From: Pseudomonadota bacterium
GTDB taxonomy: Bacteria > Desulfobacterota > Binatia > Binatales > Binataceae
Length of the DNA: 64,000 nt
Assembly: GCA_021324455.1 (NCBI GenBank)
Contig: JAJPJA010000033.1
Coordinates: forward strand, 21,973 to 85,972
Direction: 5' to 3'
The notes below the pieces were generated by a model that did not search any database, was not told where the DNA came from, and saw nothing but the letters and a program-made list of their open reading frames with translations. The position numbers were made by a program, and so were the translations under genes. Shown piece after piece: positions 60,743 to 64,000 of this stretch. Position 1 is the first letter of the stretch; each line of letters starts with the position of its first letter.

Positions 60743-62526
60743 GCCGCGATGCCCTGCGCCATGCACCAGTTGCGCAAGCGGCTGCCGATTTTAGAGGACA
60801 GCGCCGTCCACTCGCCCGACTCGACCACCGCGCCGTTTTCGATCACGTAGATCAGGTCGGCCCAGCGCACCGTGGACAGGCGATGCGCGATCAGCACGGT
60901 GGTCACGCCCCCGTGCATCTGTTCGATCGCGCCCAGGATTTTCGCTTCGTTCTCCGAATCCAGGCTGTTGGTGGCTTCGTCGAGGACCAGCAGCCGGGGA
61001 CGGCGCAGCAGCGCGCGTGCCAGCGCCAACCGCTGCCGCTCGCCCGCCGACAGTGCGCAGCCGCGGTCGCCAACGACGGTATCGAGACCGTGGGGCAGAC
61101 GCGCCGTGAATTCGTCCGCTGCCGCCATCCGCAGCGCGGTTTGCAGTTCGGCCTCAGTGGCGCCGGGCCGCGCCCACAGCAGGTTGGCGCGCACGGTATC
61201 GTGAAACAGGAAAGTATCCTGCGCGACGTAGCCGATCTGTTCGCGCCAGGCCAACGCACAGCCGCCGTCCAGCGCGACGCCATCGACGACGATTCGTCCC
61301 GACGCGGGCGCCATCAGACCCATCAGCAGGTCCGCGATCGTGCTCTTCCCCGCGCCCGAGGGTCCGGCGATCGCGACGATGCGGCCGGCCGGGATCGTCA
61401 TATTGACGTTATTCACTACCGGCCGTTCACCGGCGGGATAGGCGAAGGACACGTCTTCGAGCCGCAGCGCGGTGCGCAGTTGCGGCGCCGGTCCGGATGC
61501 GGAGGGCTCCGCCGCCGCGCGGCATCGCCTCTGAAGCGCCGCAACCGTTGCATATCCCGGCAGCAGGCTCACGAAGCTGCGATAGCTGCTCTGGGTGGCG
61601 CGCACGCGCGGCACCAGGCGTGCGAACAGGATCAGCAGCACCAGGACTTCGGCGGGCGAGATCGCAAACCACTGGAGCGCCGCCAGCAGGATCGCGCCCA
61701 GCAGCGCGGCGGCGCCCGCTTCGAACCAGGCGTCGGCGGCGAGCTGCTCGCGCGTCATGCGGACGCCGGTTGCGGCCAGCTCGCGGGTCAGGCGCGCGAA
61801 AATATCGCAGGTGCGGCGCTGCGCCCCGTACATCCTGGCGGTCTTGAGGCTTTGCAGATGCTCGATGGCGGCGGAGTAAACCGCGCCCGCAACGCCCGAG
61901 AAGTCGGCGCCGGCGCGATGGACCGCGCGGGTGCGCGTGCGCAGCGCAACGGCGAGCACGGCGCACAACGCCAGCATCAGCAAGGTCGCGGCGGGAAACA
62001 GGAGCAGGCTGGCGGCGATATAGAGCGCTGCGAGAGCGGCGCCCGCAACCGCGTACAGGCCCTGGCAGGCGGCGGCGCCGGCGCGATCGACTTCGTCGGT
62101 CAGGGCGTGAACCAGATCGGCGCTGCGGTTGCGGCAGATGAAGCTCCAATCGGCTCCACTGATTGCCTCGAACAGATTGCCGCGCAGACCGCGCGCGAAG
62201 TCCTCGTACAGCTCCGTGATGACGGCGCCCTGCATGAAGCTGAGCAGAACATGCACGCATACCAGCGCCACGAACAGCGCCAGTATCGGCGCCGGCGCCG
62301 GACGCATGTGCAGCGCGCCGAATGCGCCGCGGACGGCGGCGGCGAAACGTCCGGCCTCGCTGTGCGCGCCAAGTGCGACGCCGGCCAGCTCCAGCAGCGG
62401 CAGCATCAGGGCGAGCCCCAGCCCCTCCGTCATCGACGCGCCAATCATCAGCGCGGCGGCGTACCCCAGCCGCCATCGCGCTGTCCGCGCCAGCGCGCCG
62501 GCGTATTCCCGAATCAATGCGAACAT
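60739..62526 (-). CDS. ABC exporter, fused permease and ATPase
   Basis: A 595-residue half-transporter of MsbA/lipid-exporter type, working as a dimer in the inner membrane. Residues ~15-310 hold about six helices (for example AALMIGASMTEGLGLALMLPLLELAGV). The ATPase domain from ~350 has Walker A GPSGAGKST (388-396), signature LSAGERQRLALARALL, Walker B RLLVLDEAT and the H loop LIAHRLSTVRWADLI. It is coupled to the nucleotidyltransferase and follows a GT4 gene, so the cargo may be a glycolipid, a polysaccharide precursor or a modified peptide. Confidence 0.9.
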   Translation of the reverse strand: MFALIREYAGALARTARWRLGYAAALMIGASMTEGLGLALMLPLLELAGVALGAHSEAGRFAAAVRGAFGALHMRPAPAPILALFVALVCVHVLLSFMQGAVITELYEDFARGLRGNLFEAISGADWSFICRNRSADLVHALTDEVDRAGAAACQGLYAVAGAALAALYIAASLLLFPAATLLMLALCAVLAVALRTRTRAVHRAGADFSGVAGAVYSAAIEHLQSLKTARMYGAQRRTCDIFARLTRELAATGVRMTREQLAADAWFEAGAAALLGAILLAALQWFAISPAEVLVLLILFARLVPRVRATQSSYRSFVSLLPGYATVAALQRRCRAAAEPSASGPAPQLRTALRLEDVSFAYPAGERPVVNNVNMTIPAGRIVAIAGPSGAGKSTIADLLMGLMAPASGRIVVDGVALDGGCALAWREQIGYVAQDTFLFHDTVRANLLWARPGATEAELQTALRMAAADEFTARLPHGLDTVVGDRGCALSAGERQRLALARALLRRPRLLVLDEATNSLDSENEAKILGAIEQMHGGVTTVLIAHRLSTVRWADLIYVIENGAVVESGEWTALSSKIGSRLRNWCMAQGIAA

Positions 62527-62556
62527 CTGGCGGAGCGGGGCGCCGCGCGTGCCGAA

Positions 62557-63747
62557 TCAGGTCGCGGCGGAGGCGAGCCCGGCGTCATCGACTTGCGGCC
62601 GATCGGAGCCGGCGCGGACCGAGGGCGGTGCGATGCGCCGGTAAACCTCGAGCGTGCGGCGCACCATCGCGCTGACCGTGAATTCGCTGCGCACGCGTTC
62701 CAGCGCGGCGTTGCCGTACCTGCGGCGCAGCGGCTCGTCGTCGAGCAGGCGGTTGAGCGCGCACGCGATTTCAGCCGAATCGCGCGGCTCCACCGTGATT
62801 CCGGTGACGCCGTCGAGCGAGACGAACGGGACGCCCGATTCCAGGCGCGTGTTGACCACCGGCTTGCCGCACGCCATCGCTTCCAGTTGCACGATGCCGA
62901 AGCCTTCGCTGCGCGCGATACTGGGGAGCGCGAACACTTCGCAGGCGTGATAGTAGGGCGCGACGTCCTCGACATGGCCCAAAAATGTGACTTTGCCGCG
63001 CAGGCCGGGATGGGCGGCTTCGGCTTCCAGCCGCTGGCGCATCGGTCCGTCGCCGACGATCAGCAGGTTGGCATCGACCGCGCTCATCGCGCGAATCAGG
63101 TATTCGAGTCCCTTGTAATAGACCAGGCGGCCGGCGCTCAGCACAATGCGGCGGCCGAAGCGCTTGCGGATTTGCCGCACCGCGTTGGTGTCGCGGCACC
63201 ACAGGTCTTGGACCGCGATGCCGAAGGGAACGGTGTGGCACAACTCGCGATTGCGCGACAGCACCGGCGAGCTCCGGATGTAATTGTCTGAGGTTGCGAT
63301 GATAGTGTTGCAGCGGCGCAGAAAACGGCGCAGGAAAATCTCGAAGGCGGGCCCCAGCGCCTTCTGCCGCACCACGTCGCTGTGCCAGGTCGCCACCAGC
63401 GGTCCGCTATGCCCGCTCAGCAGGTATGCGACCACCGCCCACGGGTTGGGCAGATGTACGTGCACCAAATCGGCGCGGGCGTTGCGGATGATGCGCGCCA
63501 TCTGCGGACAAATCGGCGTCGAATAGAGGTTGAGCGGAGTGCCGGCGCGGGTCAGCCTGACTCCGTCGGGCGCGCAATGCTCCGTGTGCGGCCCGTCGTT
63601 GGCGACCAGCACCTGAAGGTCCACCGCGTCCTTCAGCTCCGAGCACAGCGTGCGCAGATGGGTCTCCATCCCCCCGACGTGCGGCAGGTAGAATTTGCCG
63701 ACATGCAACACGCGAAGATGCCGCAGATCCTGAATAGCCTGTGTCAT
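62557..63747 (-). CDS. GT4-family glycosyltransferase
   Basis: A 396-residue GT-B enzyme. N-terminal donor/acceptor fold: LRVLHVGKFYLPHVGGMETHLRTL, then DLVHVHLPNPWAVVAY and TWHSDVV. C-terminal: VLSAGRLVYYKGLEYLIRAM, LLIVGDGPMRQRLEAEA and VTFLGHVEDVAPYYHACEVFALPS. The retaining GT4 E-x7-E appears as SEGFGIVQLEAMACGKPVV. It transfers a sugar from an NDP-sugar to a lipid-linked or polysaccharide acceptor. ATG at 63,747 is preferred because it starts the first beta strand closest to the family; an earlier ATG 12 codons upstream is possible. Confidence 0.9.
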   Translation of the reverse strand: MTQAIQDLRHLRVLHVGKFYLPHVGGMETHLRTLCSELKDAVDLQVLVANDGPHTEHCAPDGVRLTRAGTPLNLYSTPICPQMARIIRNARADLVHVHLPNPWAVVAYLLSGHSGPLVATWHSDVVRQKALGPAFEIFLRRFLRRCNTIIATSDNYIRSSPVLSRNRELCHTVPFGIAVQDLWCRDTNAVRQIRKRFGRRIVLSAGRLVYYKGLEYLIRAMSAVDANLLIVGDGPMRQRLEAEAAHPGLRGKVTFLGHVEDVAPYYHACEVFALPSIARSEGFGIVQLEAMACGKPVVNTRLESGVPFVSLDGVTGITVEPRDSAEIACALNRLLDDEPLRRRYGNAALERVRSEFTVSAMVRRTLEVYRRIAPPSVRAGSDRPQVDDAGLASAAT

Positions 63748-63860
63748 ATTGTCTGAGCTTTCCCCCCTATCGGGGCCGGTCAACGAACCTCTACTTCTTT
63801 CAACGGCGAAAAACCTGCTCTGGGATTGCCCTGTGAATCAGATGCCCGAGGCTGGGCGAC

Positions 63861-64000
63861 TCAGCGCGGCGCCGCGACGCTTTGGTAAAGATCGGCGGCG
63901 CGGCGGGCATAGCCGCTCCAGGTAAAACGTGCGGCCCACCTGACCCCCGCAAGCCGCCGCTCGTGCCATCGATGGGGCTGGTGCATCCGCTCGTCTGCCA
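63861..64000 (-). CDS. Glycosyltransferase, C-terminal fragment (runs off right edge)
   Basis: The reverse strand ends a gene with RLAGVRWAARFTWSGYARRAADLYQSVAAPR and a TGA stop. The pattern ...FTWxxxARxxxDLYxSV is the usual C-terminal helix of GT4 glycosyltransferases. Only about 46 codons are inside the window. It precedes the complete GT4 gene, with about 110 bp between them, and extends the envelope/polysaccharide cluster to the right. Confidence 0.65.
   Translation of the reverse strand, partial: ADERMHQPHRWHERRLAGVRWAARFTWSGYARRAADLYQSVAAPR

Noticed and set aside
60883..63291. 802-residue forward frame opposite the ABC exporter and GT4 genes
   Set aside because: It spans the reverse complement of two clear genes, including their Walker and GT4 motifs, and its translation is low-complexity Arg/Gln/Gly.

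Overview
This is a GC-rich, densely packed bacterial chromosome segment. It carries no rRNA, tRNA, CRISPR array, prophage or insertion sequence that I could find. The gene content fits a free-living, aerobic, Gram-negative soil or water bacterium: luciferase-like (probably F420-dependent) oxidoreductases, several acyl-CoA dehydrogenases, a split B12 acyl-CoA mutase, paired ACMSD-type amidohydrolases, a DUF1302/DUF1329 outer-membrane pair, a PrkA/YeaH/SpoVR trio and sigma-54 regulation. My lineage guess is a deltaproteobacterial or Binatota-like genome. That is inference from gene content only.

Layout. 1-4.6 kb: the edge of a Gfo/Idh/MocA oxidoreductase, an LLM oxidoreductase, a zinc alcohol dehydrogenase and two tandem HSL-family esterases. 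4.7-13.6 kb: a small excisionase-like HTH protein, a class III aminotransferase, a CLC channel with CBS domains, an acyl-CoA dehydrogenase relative, an ABC1/UbiB kinase-like protein, an MFS transporter and a frameshifted SDR. 13.7-19.7 kb: an amino-acid block (alaC, hom, thrC and a phosphoglycerate-mutase-like presumed homoserine kinase) followed by glpX. 19.7-25.1 kb: an acyl-CoA/propionate block (enoyl-CoA hydratase, acyl-CoA dehydrogenase, methylmalonyl-CoA-type mutase large and B12 subunits, a second acyl-CoA dehydrogenase), then a TM2 protein. 25.8-27.3 kb: a secreted protein with a Ser-Pro linker. 27.8-33.7 kb: a catabolic island of SDR, LLM, two amidohydrolases, a cupin and a divergent LLM.

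33.7-39.4 kb is the most interesting region. Two sets of very small membrane proteins diverge from one intergenic region: DUF3309 and a Thivi_2564-like protein on the left, YqjD/DUF883- and YqjE/holin-III-like proteins on the right. Downstream lie a sigma-54 activator (interrupted by an apparent -1 frameshift) and a CHASE3-type hybrid histidine kinase. I find sigma-54-type -24/-12 promoters in front of all three units, which points to a self-contained two-component/sigma-54 envelope-stress module.

39.5-47.9 kb: an MFS transporter, a cupin-like protein, DUF1302 and DUF1329 proteins ending at a perfect bidirectional terminator, a CADD-type para-aminobenzoate synthase with its metal ligands and sacrificial Tyr and Lys in place, a small membrane protein and a metallo-beta-lactamase-fold hydrolase. 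48.2-54.4 kb: prkA, a strong terminator, then yeaH-like, spoVR and a class III aminotransferase. 54.5-64 kb: a DsbA-like protein, a tandem GT-C glycosyltransferase fusion with a membrane-anchored partner, a block of strong hairpins, and a reverse-strand envelope/polysaccharide cluster (nucleotidyltransferase, ABC exporter, two GT4 glycosyltransferases) that runs off the right edge.
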